Below, piece after piece: positions 8,028-15,717 of a DNA stretch of 37,751 nucleotides (position 1 is its first letter; each line of letters starts with the position of its first letter). The notes below the pieces were generated by a model. The model saw only the letters and a program-made list of their open reading frames with translations. It was not told the DNA's origin and ran no database searches. The stretch is from a virus. The position numbers and the translations under genes are program-made. The stretch lies in the IMG/VR virus record IMGVR_UViG_3300031825_000050, positions 1-37,751 of that record. One strand, written 5' to 3'.

Positions 8028-8035
8028 GGTAGTCC

Positions 8036-8770
8036 ATGAGCCACTGCCGCCAACACTTCCAGCGCATCACTGCCGCCGAGGCTGCTGCCAGCGCCTCGCC
8101 GCAGCAGGGCATGGCCGGCGCCAATGCCTACGAACTGCAACTGGCTCAGCTTGCCCAGGACCGCCTGCGCCTCAAGCAGATCCAGAGCGGGGAGGGCAAG
8201 GCCAGGCTCAAGCAGCAACTGCTGCCGGCCTATGTCCCCTATGTCGAGGGCGTACTCGCCGCCGGACGCGGCGCCCAGGACGAGGTGCTGACCACCGTGA
8301 TGGTCTGGCGCATCGACGCCGGCGATTACGCCGGGGCCCTGGATATCGCCGCCTACGTGCTCGAGCACAATCTGGTGATGCCGGATCGCTTCGCTCGCAC
8401 CACCGGCTGCCTGATCGCCGAGGAGATCGCCGAGGCCGCCCTCAAGGCGCAGCGCGCCGGCGAGCTGTTCGATGCGCAGATTCTCGCCCGCGCTGGCGAG
8501 CTGACCCGTGAGCAGGACATGCCCGACGAGGCCCGCGCCAAGCTGCACCTGGCCTATGCCCGTGCCGTCCTGGAGCCGGTCGACGAGGCGAGCCCGGACC
8601 TCGACCGCCTGCAGGCCGGCATCGCCAACCTGCGCCGCGCCATCGAGCTGCACGGTAGCTGCGGTGCCAAGAAAGACCTGGAGCGCGCCGAGCGCCTCCT
8701 CAAGAAATACGCCCCGACCGGCGACGAGCCCGCCCCGCAAGGGCAGGGCGACGCCCCGGCCGAGGGCTGA
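8036..8770 (+). CDS. M: Terminase small subunit (P2 gpM-like)
   Basis: A 244-residue protein, nearly the length of P2 gpM (about 247). It is mainly helical and recognises cos as partner of gpP; in P2 it contributes to cos cleavage. The family pattern ANAYELQLAQLAQDRLRLKQIQ near the N-terminus, then the VMVWRIDAGDYAGALDIA and RTTGCLIAEEIAEAAL blocks, are typical. The C-terminal tail is rich in Pro, Gly and acidic residues. It follows N by eight bases, and a 97-base gap separates it from L. Confidence 0.93.
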   Translation: MSHCRQHFQRITAAEAAASASPQQGMAGANAYELQLAQLAQDRLRLKQIQSGEGKARLKQQLLPAYVPYVEGVLAAGRGAQDEVLTTVMVWRIDAGDYAGALDIAAYVLEHNLVMPDRFARTTGCLIAEEIAEAALKAQRAGELFDAQILARAGELTREQDMPDEARAKLHLAYARAVLEPVDEASPDLDRLQAGIANLRRAIELHGSCGAKKDLERAERLLKKYAPTGDEPAPQGQGDAPAEG

Positions 8771-8867
8771 CCGAGCGTACCCCGCACCCCGGCGGCTCGG
8801 GGCCGATCCACCGCCGGCAACGGCCCCGTGGTGACGCCCCGACCACCGCCGAACCAGGACCCCGAGC

Positions 8868-9341
8868 ATGAGCGGATTCATCGCCACCAGCGGCATCGCG
8901 CCTGCCAGCGAGCCGTACCCGATCACCAACGACGGCTGGTTCCCAGACCTGGACGGCGCCCACGTTCGCGCCGCCCTGCGCCTGGACTCCAGCATCACCG
9001 ATGCCCGCCTGGAAACCGCAGCAGTCAACGCCCTGATCGAGGTGAACCGGGAGCTGCGCGACTACAAGGCGGCACGTCAGGCCGAGGGCCATGCCGCCCT
9101 GGCCGCGGTCCCAGCCGAGTCGGTTCAGGGCGAGAGCGAACTGCTGCATCTGTACCGCCGGGCCGTCTACTGCTCCGCCGGCGCCGAGCTGGCCGAGCGC
9201 TACCGCAGCTACGACAGCACCGACAAGGGCCACGCCAACGCCGACGAGCTGACCCCGAGCATCGACGAGTACCGCCGCGACGCCCGCTGGGCGATCAGCC
9301 GCCTGCTCGGCCGCGGGCACACCACCGTGGAGCTGATCTGA
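8868..9341 (+). CDS. L: Head completion protein (P2 gpL-like)
   Basis: A 157-residue protein (P2 gpL about 169) that stabilises the filled head and forms the connector ring between portal and tail. The opening block ITNDGWFPDLDGAHVRAALR and the C-terminal RRDARWAISRLLGRGHTTVELI are characteristic. The stop overlaps the ATG of X by one base (TGATG), showing translational coupling. Confidence 0.93.
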   Translation: MSGFIATSGIAPASEPYPITNDGWFPDLDGAHVRAALRLDSSITDARLETAAVNALIEVNRELRDYKAARQAEGHAALAAVPAESVQGESELLHLYRRAVYCSAGAELAERYRSYDSTDKGHANADELTPSIDEYRRDARWAISRLLGRGHTTVELI

Positions 9342-9550
9342 TGGCCACCGTCATCGCCCGCCAGGGCGACACCCTCGACGCCCTCTGCTGGCGGCACTAC
9401 GGCCGCACCGCCGGCGTCGTCGAGGCGGTGCTCGACGCCAACCCCGGTCTGGCCGACCTCGGCCCGGTGCTGCCCCATGGCCAGCCGGTCGAGCTGCCTG
9501 ACCAGGCCCCGCCCGTGACCACCCAAACCGTCGTCCAGCTGTGGGACTGA
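9341..9550 (+). CDS. X: Tail protein X, LysM-like (P2 gpX-like)
   Basis: A 69-residue protein (P2 gpX 67). ARQGDTLDALCWRHYG and VLDANPGLADLGPVLPHGQ form a LysM-like fold, and VELPD is the typical end of the motif. gpX is essential for P2 tails and is thought to sit at the tail or baseplate hub. The ATG at 9341 is chosen by overlap with the L stop; the longer in-frame opening from 8828 runs antisense-like through L in another frame and is not a gene. Confidence 0.93.
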   Translation: MATVIARQGDTLDALCWRHYGRTAGVVEAVLDANPGLADLGPVLPHGQPVELPDQAPPVTTQTVVQLWD

Positions 9551-9571
9551 CCCGCAGCCCAAGGAGTCCCC

Positions 9572-9787
9572 ATGGACAACCAGAACATCGTCCAGGCCGC
9601 CGCCATCGAGGCGGTCAAATCCGCCCCGCCGGTGGCCGTCACCGGCGCGATGATCGCCGGCATGACCCTTAGCGACTGGGTCACCGTCCTGACCGGCATC
9701 TACGTCCTGCTGCAGATCGCCGTCCTGCTGCTCAAGGCGTGGCGCGAGCGCCGGGCCGAGCGCAAGCAGGAGGGCACCGCGCCATGA
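9572..9787 (+). CDS. Putative phage holin
   Basis: A 71-residue protein with one clear membrane helix (about residues 34-54, WVTVLTGIYVLLQIAVLLL) and a weaker hydrophobic stretch before it (about 19-30). A strongly basic tail (KAWRERRAERKQEG) fits the cytoplasmic end of a holin. AAGGAG precedes the ATG. Its stop overlaps the start of the endolysin by four bases (ATGA), and it lies between X and the endolysin as gpY does in P2. The function follows from position and topology; with a SAR endolysin it may act as a pinholin. Confidence 0.8.
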   Translation: MDNQNIVQAAAIEAVKSAPPVAVTGAMIAGMTLSDWVTVLTGIYVLLQIAVLLLKAWRERRAERKQEGTAP

Positions 9788-10278
9788 AGCCCCGGATCAC
9801 CATCGCCGCCCTGTCGCTCAGTGCCGCGGCCTTCGCCGGTATCCTGACCCGTGAAGGGTTCAGCCCGCAGGCCTATCCGGACCCCACCCGCGGCGAGTCC
9901 CTGCCGACCCTCGGCTTCGGCTCGACCTCCGGCGTGCGGATGGGCGACACCATCACGCCGGTCGCCGCGATCAACCGCAGCCTGCGCGAGGTGACGGAAT
10001 TCGAGTCCTCGATTAAGCGCTGCGTGACGGTGCCGCTCTATCAGGCCGAGTACGACGCCTACCTGTCCCTGGCGCACAACATCGGCACGGGAGCGTTCTG
10101 CGGCTCGACCGTCGTCAAGCGGCTGAACGCTGAGGACTACCGTGGCGCCTGCGAGGCGATCCTGCTGTTCAAGTACTCCAACGGCCACGACTGCTCCAAG
10201 CCTGGAAACCGGATCTGTCCAGGGCTATGGGCTGACCGTCAGCGCGTCTACCAGCAGTGCATGGGGGCGCAGCCATGA
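9784..10278 (+). CDS. SAR-type lysozyme endolysin (GH24)
   Basis: A 164-residue muramidase that cleaves peptidoglycan. The first ~20 residues (ITIAALSLSAAAFAGIL) form a weakly hydrophobic Ala/Ser/Gly-rich helix like the signal-anchor-release segment of phage 21 R. The catalytic set is visible as Glu24 (TREG), Asp33 (YPDP) and Thr42 in PTLGFGST, matching Glu11-Asp20-Thr26 of T4 lysozyme. The late cysteines (CEAI, DCSKPGNRIC, QQC) resemble those of related SAR lysozymes. The start overlaps the holin stop. The in-frame extension to 9739 lies inside the holin and is rejected. Confidence 0.9.
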   Translation: MKPRITIAALSLSAAAFAGILTREGFSPQAYPDPTRGESLPTLGFGSTSGVRMGDTITPVAAINRSLREVTEFESSIKRCVTVPLYQAEYDAYLSLAHNIGTGAFCGSTVVKRLNAEDYRGACEAILLFKYSNGHDCSKPGNRICPGLWADRQRVYQQCMGAQP

Positions 10279-10365
10279 GTTTTTCGTAGCGGGCGCCGTC
10301 GATCCCGGTCGCCCCGAGCTTCACCCCCCTGTCTTCTGAGCGGTTCATAACGAGGAGCAAGCTGC

Positions 10366-11541
10366 ATGATGTTTGATATCCGACGTGGTGATTGCCTGGC
10401 GCTGTTGCGCCAAATGCCGGAGAGCAGTATCGACAGCATCGTCACCGATCCACCCTATGGCCTGTCCTTCATGGGCCAGCAGTGGGATCACGATGTGCCG
10501 GGCGTCGAGGTATGGGCCGAATGTTTCCGAGTGCTCAAGCCGGGCGGGCACCTGCTGGCGTTTGCCGGCACGCGCACTCAGCACCGGATGGCGCAGCGCA
10601 TCGAAGACGCCGGCTTCCAGATCCGCGACATGATCGCTTGGGCCTACGGCTCCGGCTTTCCCAAGTCCTGCAATGTCACCGAGTCGATGGAGCACTACCT
10701 GGCTGGCGAGCCGCCCGCTGTGGTCACGCCCTTCGTTCGCCCCGACGTCTACCGGATCACTGCCTTCCTGCGCGCGGCCCGCGACAAGGCTGGCTGGACG
10801 AATCGCCAAATCGATGCGCTGTTCGGCACCAATGGCATGGCCGGCCACTGGACGACCGCGGGTTCGCAGCCGCAGGTGCCATCGCTGCCGCAATGGAAGG
10901 TGCTGCAGGAGGCGCTTGGCTTCGGTAACGAATGGGATGCCCTGGTCGCCGAGATCGGCGCCAAGGAGCGGCCCGAGGGCTCGGCGCAGGACGCTAAGCC
11001 CCGTTTCCTGCAATCGCTCGAAAAAACCCGCGTTTCGGCGCCGGCCGATGGCTGGGGAACCGGGCTCAAGCCCGCCCTGGAGCCCATCACCGTGGCACGC
11101 AAGCCGCCCAAGGGATCGACCGTCCATAACGTCCGGGCCCTGGGGACCGGCGCGCTGAACATTAGGGATTGCCGGGTGCCCTTTGCCGGGAATGAGAGTG
11201 GCAAGAGCGAGGCGGGACGCTGGCCTGCCAATCTGCTGCACGACGGCAGCGAGGAGGTCACGGGCGTTCTGGGAGAGGCGGCCCGCTTTTTCTACTGTCC
11301 GAAGGCGAGCAAGCAGGATCGGGAAGCCGGCAACAGCCATCCGACGGTCAAGCCCACCGAGCTGATGCGCTACCTCTGCCGCCTGGTGACGCCTCCGGGC
11401 GGTACCGTCCTCGATCCGTTCATGGGCAGCGGTAGTACCGGGAAGGCCGCCGTGCTCGAAGGCTTCCGCTTCGTCGGCTGCGAGCTGTCCGACGAGTATG
11501 CCGACATCGCCATGGCCCGTATTCAACGGGCTGCGGCCTAG
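10366..11541 (+). CDS. DNA methyltransferase inserted in the lysis cassette
   Basis: A 391-residue amino-methyltransferase of the N4-cytosine/N6-adenine type. The catalytic motif IV TDPPYG is at residues 27-32 and the AdoMet-binding motif DPFMGSGST at 350-358, so the order is IV...TRD...I as in beta-class enzymes. The middle (about 100-300) is a variable target-recognition region. GAGGAG nine bases before the ATG is a strong ribosome binding site; a second ATG follows at once. No partner endonuclease is adjacent, so it is an orphan that may protect phage DNA from host restriction. It separates endolysin from Rz, which are normally adjacent, and so looks like an inserted extra gene. Target sequence unknown. 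Confidence 0.9.
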   Translation: MMFDIRRGDCLALLRQMPESSIDSIVTDPPYGLSFMGQQWDHDVPGVEVWAECFRVLKPGGHLLAFAGTRTQHRMAQRIEDAGFQIRDMIAWAYGSGFPKSCNVTESMEHYLAGEPPAVVTPFVRPDVYRITAFLRAARDKAGWTNRQIDALFGTNGMAGHWTTAGSQPQVPSLPQWKVLQEALGFGNEWDALVAEIGAKERPEGSAQDAKPRFLQSLEKTRVSAPADGWGTGLKPALEPITVARKPPKGSTVHNVRALGTGALNIRDCRVPFAGNESGKSEAGRWPANLLHDGSEEVTGVLGEAARFFYCPKASKQDREAGNSHPTVKPTELMRYLCRLVTPPGGTVLDPFMGSGSTGKAAVLEGFRFVGCELSDEYADIAMARIQRAAA

Positions 11542-11550
11542 GGTACCGGC

Positions 11551-11988
11551 ATGCTCGCGCGCATCTTATTGCAGATCGCCCTGGTCGCCGGCCTGGCCCT
11601 CTATATCTGGGGGCTGGGCAACCGGCTCGACGCCGCCCAGGTCGACCTGACGCTCGCCAACGGCCGCGCCGACCAGGCCGAGCGGCTCGCCACCCTTCAC
11701 CAGGCCAACGCCGAGCGGATCGCCGGCCAGCTCAGCGACGAGCGCACGGCCCAGGCCAAGCTGCGCACCGAGCAGAACGCCCTGCGCCGCGCCCTGACCA
11801 CCCGCCAACAGCAGATCGAGGATCTCACCCGTGAAAACCAGGAACTACGCGACTGGGCTGATCAGCTGCTGCCTGCTGCTGCTCGCGGCCTGCGGCAACG
11901 CCCCGACCTTACCGGCGCTGCCGCCTATCGCCAGTGGCTGTCCGGCCGTGGTGCCGTGCCGGCTGCCGCCGACCCAGCCGGCCCGTAA
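11551..11988 (+). CDS. Rz: Rz-like inner-membrane spanin (LysB-type)
   Basis: A 145-residue protein with an N-terminal membrane anchor (ILLQIALVAGLALYIWGL) and a long periplasmic Gln/Arg/Glu-rich coiled coil (about residues 25-100), then a Pro/Ala-rich end. This is the inner-membrane half of the spanin that fuses inner and outer membranes in the last step of lysis. The outer-membrane partner starts inside it in another frame at 11831. It begins nine bases after the methyltransferase stop. Confidence 0.9.
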   Translation: MLARILLQIALVAGLALYIWGLGNRLDAAQVDLTLANGRADQAERLATLHQANAERIAGQLSDERTAQAKLRTEQNALRRALTTRQQQIEDLTRENQELRDWADQLLPAAARGLRQRPDLTGAAAYRQWLSGRGAVPAAADPAGP

Positions 11989-12097
11989 CGGCGACCTGCT
12001 CGCCGACCAGGACGCGACCGAAGCGGCCTGGGCCGAGTGCGCCGCCCAGGTCGACATGGTCTACGACTACCAGCAGAAACAGGCAGCCCAGCCATGA
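11831..12097 (+). CDS. Rz1: Rz1-like outer-membrane spanin lipoprotein (LysC-type)
   Basis: An 88-residue lipoprotein encoded largely inside Rz in the +1 frame. The signal peptide ends in a lipobox LLAAC, giving a lipidated Cys21, followed by a Pro-rich segment (APTLPALPPI) as in other Rz1 proteins. It pairs with Rz across the periplasm. Nested Rz/Rz1 architecture is a known hallmark of phage lysis cassettes. Its stop overlaps the ATG of R by four bases (ATGA). Confidence 0.9.
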   Translation: MKTRNYATGLISCCLLLLAACGNAPTLPALPPIASGCPAVVPCRLPPTQPARNGDLLADQDATEAAWAECAAQVDMVYDYQQKQAAQP

Positions 12098-12573
12098 ACA
12101 AGCCAGAATCCCTGCGCGCCCACCTGCTGAGCGCGGTGCCCGAGCTGCGCTGCAACCCCGACCGCCTGCTGGTCTTCATCGACGACGGCAAGCTGCGCAG
12201 CACCGCGGCGCCCGGCCTGTCGTTCGAGTACAGCTACACCCTCAACGTCATCCTCACCGACTTCGCCGGGCATCCGGACGCGGTGGCCATCCCGCTGTTC
12301 GCCTGGGTCCTGGTCAACCAGAGCGAGCTGATGACCAACCTGGAGAAGGGCAAGGACGCCATTGCCTTCACCGCGGAACTCCTCGACCACAGCAAGGTGG
12401 ACCTGTCCATCCGGCTGCCGCTCACCGAGCGGGTCATCGTCAAGCCGCAGCCGGACGGCACCCTGCAGGTCAGCCATCCGCCGGAGCCGGTCCCCGAGGC
12501 GCCGTTCAGCCTCGGCGCCCTGCGTGTCGAAACGCCGGACGGCGAGCTGCTCGCCGAGTGGGGCGGGGCATGA
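12094..12573 (+). CDS. R: Tail completion protein (P2 gpR-like)
   Basis: A 159-residue protein (P2 gpR about 155). It begins KPESLRAHLLSAVPELRCNP and contains FEYSYTLNVILTDFAGHPD, the family signature. In P2, gpR and gpS complete the head-proximal tail end. The ATG at 12094 is fixed by overlap with the Rz1 stop; the longer in-frame opening to 12037 lies inside Rz1. Its own stop overlaps the S start. Confidence 0.92.
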   Translation: MNKPESLRAHLLSAVPELRCNPDRLLVFIDDGKLRSTAAPGLSFEYSYTLNVILTDFAGHPDAVAIPLFAWVLVNQSELMTNLEKGKDAIAFTAELLDHSKVDLSIRLPLTERVIVKPQPDGTLQVSHPPEPVPEAPFSLGALRVETPDGELLAEWGGA

Positions 12574-13229
12574 GCGACGACCTGAGCCGCCTCGAAGACT
12601 GGGCCGGAGCCCTGCTGGCCCGTCTGAGCGCGGCAGAGCGCCGACAGCTCAACGTCTCCATCGCCCGCGACCTGCGTCGCAGCCAGCAACGGCGCATCAA
12701 GGCCAACCGCAATCCGGACGGCAGCGCTTATGCCCTGCGCAAGCAGGCGAAGGAGGCGCGAGCCAAGCCGGTCCGCTTCCTCTACCGGAAACCGAACGGC
12801 ACCGAGCGCCTGGTCGATATGCGCAGCTGGGGCTACCAGGGCAAGCTGATGGTCGGCTACGACCGCGAGGCGGACGCTATCCGCAGCTTCAACCGCGAAC
12901 GGGTGGTGCGCTTTCTCAAGCCGGGCGGCGGCAGCGCCGGCGGTGCCCTGCGCAGCAAGCGCGGGAGCATCAAGCGCCAGGCCATGTTCAAGAAGATCGG
13001 CGCGGTGCGTTTCCTCAAGATCCAGAGCGATCCGAACCTCATCGCCGTCGGCTTCCTCGGCCGGACGGCTCATCTGGCCGGCATCCACCAGTTCGGCCTG
13101 CGCGACCGCCCCGGGCGGGGCGCTCCCGAGACCCAGTACGAGCGCCGCGAGCTGCTCGGATTCACCGACGCCGATCTCGACCTGATCCGCGATCGGCTGC
13201 TCGAGCACTTGGCCGGCTGGCGGGGTTGA
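12570..13229 (+). CDS. S: Tail completion / virion morphogenesis protein (P2 gpS-like)
   Basis: A 219-residue protein, longer than P2 gpS (about 150). The N-terminal part RLEDWAGALLARLSAAERRQL and RDLRRSQQRRIKANRNPDG is typical of the phage virion morphogenesis family. The extra length lies in the middle, a basic region around residues 100-140. The last part HLAGIHQFGLRDRP is also characteristic. The ATG at 12570 overlaps the R stop (ATGA). It is the last gene before the V promoter. Confidence 0.92.
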   Translation: MSDDLSRLEDWAGALLARLSAAERRQLNVSIARDLRRSQQRRIKANRNPDGSAYALRKQAKEARAKPVRFLYRKPNGTERLVDMRSWGYQGKLMVGYDREADAIRSFNRERVVRFLKPGGGSAGGALRSKRGSIKRQAMFKKIGAVRFLKIQSDPNLIAVGFLGRTAHLAGIHQFGLRDRPGRGAPETQYERRELLGFTDADLDLIRDRLLEHLAGWRG

Positions 13230-13232
13230 TCC

Positions 13233-13251
13233 TGTAGCGCCCGCCGCTACA
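13233..13251 (+). promoter_or_regulatory. Ogr/Delta-type late activator site before V
   Basis: TGTAGCGCCCGCCGCTACA, identical to the copy at 6040-6058, starts four bases after the S stop and 67 bases before the V start. It corresponds to the P2 late promoter PV. The identical downstream ACCCCCGC suggests that selection extends beyond the palindrome. Confidence 0.82.
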
Positions 13252-13299
13252 ACCCCCGCCAGGCGACACCCGCGCGCACGACGGGCCAGCATGCGGCCC

Positions 13300-13833
13300 A
13301 TGAACAGCACCGACCTTCTCCGCCGCCTCGAAAACCTGATCCGCCTCGGCACCATCGCCGAGGTCGATCCGAAGCCCCCGCGCTGCCGGGTGAAAACCGG
13401 CGGCCTGCTCACCGGCTGGCTGCCCTGGTTCGCCGTGCGCGCCGGTGAGGACCGCGAGTGGGACATGCCCAGCGTCGGCGAGCAGTGCGTGGTGTTCTCG
13501 CCCTCCGGCGAGCCGGCGGTGGGCGTCGTGTTCGTCGGTTTCTACTCCGACGCCTGCCCGGCTCCGGATGACAGCCCGACCCGTCATCGCCGCACCTACC
13601 GCGACGGCGCCGTGGTCGAGTACGACCGCGAGAGCAGCCAGTACCTCATCGATATTCCCGCCGGTGGCAAGTACACCCTGCGCTGTGGTCCGGTAATCCT
13701 TGAGCTGTCGGACCAGGGCGTGAAAATCACCGGCCTGCTTTCGGTCAGCGATGACGTGATCGCCCGCCTTATCAGCCTGATCGGGCACCGACACCCGGGC
13801 GACAGCGGCGGCATGACGGAGGCTCCGCAATGA
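13300..13833 (+). CDS. V: Baseplate central spike (P2 gpV-like)
   Basis: A 177-residue protein (P2 gpV about 211), so the spike shaft is shorter than in P2. The N-terminal OB-like domain shows GTIAEVDPKPPRCRVKTGG and WLPWFAVRAG, then a beta-helical stretch (DGAVVEYDRESSQYLIDI) and the C-terminal GHRHPGDSGG. The HxH pair in this motif binds the metal at the needle tip in P2-type spikes. I start at ATG 13300; an in-frame ATG at 13291 adds three residues, and neither has a clear Shine-Dalgarno. It is the first gene of the V-W-J-I-H late operon; the stop overlaps W. Confidence 0.95.
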   Translation: MNSTDLLRRLENLIRLGTIAEVDPKPPRCRVKTGGLLTGWLPWFAVRAGEDREWDMPSVGEQCVVFSPSGEPAVGVVFVGFYSDACPAPDDSPTRHRRTYRDGAVVEYDRESSQYLIDIPAGGKYTLRCGPVILELSDQGVKITGLLSVSDDVIARLISLIGHRHPGDSGGMTEAPQ

Positions 13834-14183
13834 TCGGCATGTCCCGTAGTACCGGCCGCACTCTGGACGACTCGGCCCACCTGATCCAGTCGATCGGAGA
13901 CATCCTTAGCACGCCCATCGGCTCGCGGGTCATGCGCCGCGAGTACGGCAGCCTGGTGCCTGACCTGATCGACCAGCCGCTCAACGGCGGCCTGGTGGTC
14001 AGCCTCTACGCCGCCGTGGTGATGGCCCTGATGCGCTGGGAGCCGCGCCTGCGGATCAGCCGCGTGCAGCTCTACCGGGGCGATAGCGCCGGCGCCGCCG
14101 TGATCGAGATTGAGGCCACCCGGGTCGACACCAACGCCGCCACCAACCTGCGGGTGCCGCTGCAGCGGGGGGCTGCCGCATGA
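13830..14183 (+). CDS. W: Baseplate wedge protein (P2 gpW-like, gp25 family)
   Basis: A 117-residue protein, the length of P2 gpW. GRTLDDSAHLIQSIGDILSTPIGSRVMRREYGS carries the gp25-like signature of the wedge core: the EPR-type segment is represented by RREYGS. It joins gpJ and gpI around the hub formed by gpV and gpD. Both ends overlap neighbours by four bases (ATGA), so it is translationally coupled to V and J. Confidence 0.95.
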   Translation: MIGMSRSTGRTLDDSAHLIQSIGDILSTPIGSRVMRREYGSLVPDLIDQPLNGGLVVSLYAAVVMALMRWEPRLRISRVQLYRGDSAGAAVIEIEATRVDTNAATNLRVPLQRGAAA

Positions 14184-15097
14184 ACACGACCTTCACGCCC
14201 GTCGACCTTTCCCAGCTACCGGACCCGCAGGTGGTCGAGACTATCGACTACGAGCAGATCCTCGCCGAGCGTAAGGCTTATGCCGTCGGCCTGTGGCCGG
14301 CGGACGAGCAGGCGGCCATCGCTGCGCTCCTGGAGCTGGAGTCGGAGCCCCTGACCAAGCTGCTGCAGGAAAACGCTTATCGCGAGACCCTCTGGCGGCA
14401 GCGGGTCAACGAGGCCGCCCTGGCCACTCTGCTGGCCAAGGCCAAAGGACCCGATCTGGACCAGGTCGCCGCCAACTTCAACGTCCAGCGCCTGGTCGTC
14501 ATCCCGGCCGATCCGACCGCCAGTCCGCCGGTCGAGGCCGTCCTGGAGAGCGACGACAGCCTGCGCGAACGCGCCCAGATGGCCTTCGAGGGGCTGAGCA
14601 CCGCCGGCCCGCGCAACAGCTACATCTTCCACGCTCTCAGCGCCGATGGCCGGGTGGCCGATGCTACCGTCAACAGCCCGAGCCCGGCGGTGGCCGTGGT
14701 CACCATTCAGAGCGCCTTGGGCGACGGCACGGCCGATCCGGCGCTGATCGACGCCGTCGACGCCTACCTCAGCGACGAGGACCGCCGCCCGGTGGCCGAT
14801 CGCCTGACCGTCCAGAGCGCCGAGGTGTTGCCCTACCAGGTGAGCGCCGTGCTCCACCTCGTCACCGTCGGCCCGGAGGCCGAGCCGATCCGCTCTGCGG
14901 CCGAGGTCCGATTGGCCGCCTACGTCAACCAGCGCCGCCGGCTGGGTGTGGAGGTGAATGCCTCAGCCCTGCATGCCGTGCTGTTCGTCGAGGGCGTGCG
15001 CAAGGTCGAACTCGTCGGCTGGGTGGATATCGTCCCGACCGATGCCCAGGCGGCCTACTGCACCGGCTACAGCGTAACCGTCGCGGAGCCCGCATGA
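14180..15097 (+). CDS. J: Baseplate assembly protein J (P2 gpJ-like)
   Basis: A 305-residue wedge protein (P2 gpJ about 302). Typical blocks are the opening VDLSQLPDPQVVETIDYEQI, AQMAFEGLSTAGPRNSYIFHAL and the DAYLSDEDRRPVADRLTV region. It is related to Mu gp47 and T4 gp6 and forms the baseplate periphery with W and I. Overlaps W and I by four bases each. Confidence 0.95.
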   Translation: MNTTFTPVDLSQLPDPQVVETIDYEQILAERKAYAVGLWPADEQAAIAALLELESEPLTKLLQENAYRETLWRQRVNEAALATLLAKAKGPDLDQVAANFNVQRLVVIPADPTASPPVEAVLESDDSLRERAQMAFEGLSTAGPRNSYIFHALSADGRVADATVNSPSPAVAVVTIQSALGDGTADPALIDAVDAYLSDEDRRPVADRLTVQSAEVLPYQVSAVLHLVTVGPEAEPIRSAAEVRLAAYVNQRRRLGVEVNASALHAVLFVEGVRKVELVGWVDIVPTDAQAAYCTGYSVTVAEPA

Positions 15098-15717
15098 CGC
15101 TGTTGCCGCCCAATGCCACCACCCTGGAGCGCCAGGCCGCCGAAGCCCTGGCGCAGATCGAGCGCGTTCCGGTCCCGATCCGCGATCTGCTCAACCCGGA
15201 CCGCTGCCCGGTCGGCCTGCTGCCGTACCTGGCCTGGGCCTTCTCGGTGGACCGCTGGAACAGCGCCTGGCCGGAAAGTGCCAAGCGCCGGGCGATCAAG
15301 GCCGCGTATTTCATTCACGCGCACAAGGGCACCCTCGGCGCACTGCGCCGGGTGGTGGAGCCGCTCGGCTACCTGATCGAGGTCGAGGAGTGGTGGGAGA
15401 CCGAACCGCCCGGTACGCCCGGCACTTTCGCTCTGGTGGTCGGCGTGCACGACACCGGTATCACCGACGAGATGTACCTGGAGCTCGAGCGCCTGATCGA
15501 CGACGCCAAGCCGGTCAGCCGCCACCTCACCGGGCTCGCCATCGGGCTGGATATCGGCGGCGGTTTATATCTGGGCGTCGGCCTGGCCGAGGGCGACGAA
15601 ATCAGCGTTTACCCGCCGGCCTGCCCCGACATCGAAATCACCGGAGCCGTCGGCCCTGCCGGCCGTGAGCACAGCATCGACACCCTGGACATTGCTCCCC
15701 TGGATATAGCGCCATGA
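15094..15717 (+). CDS. I: Tail protein I (P2 gpI-like)
   Basis: A 207-residue baseplate protein (P2 gpI about 176); it links the wedge to the tail fibre. Characteristic are LLNPDRCPVGLLPYLAWAFSVD, WPESAKRRAI and HKGTLGALRRVVEPLGY. The last 30 residues (HSIDTLDIAPLDIAP) contain a small repeated DIAP motif and make it longer than in P2. The start is fixed by overlap with the J stop; the opening from 14293 in the same frame crosses J and is spurious. The stop overlaps H. Confidence 0.95.
   Translation: MTLLPPNATTLERQAAEALAQIERVPVPIRDLLNPDRCPVGLLPYLAWAFSVDRWNSAWPESAKRRAIKAAYFIHAHKGTLGALRRVVEPLGYLIEVEEWWETEPPGTPGTFALVVGVHDTGITDEMYLELERLIDDAKPVSRHLTGLAIGLDIGGGLYLGVGLAEGDEISVYPPACPDIEITGAVGPAGREHSIDTLDIAPLDIAP

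Noticed and set aside
10345-11526. 393-residue minus-strand open frame
   Set aside because: Exactly antisense to the methyltransferase gene, whose catalytic motifs are intact.
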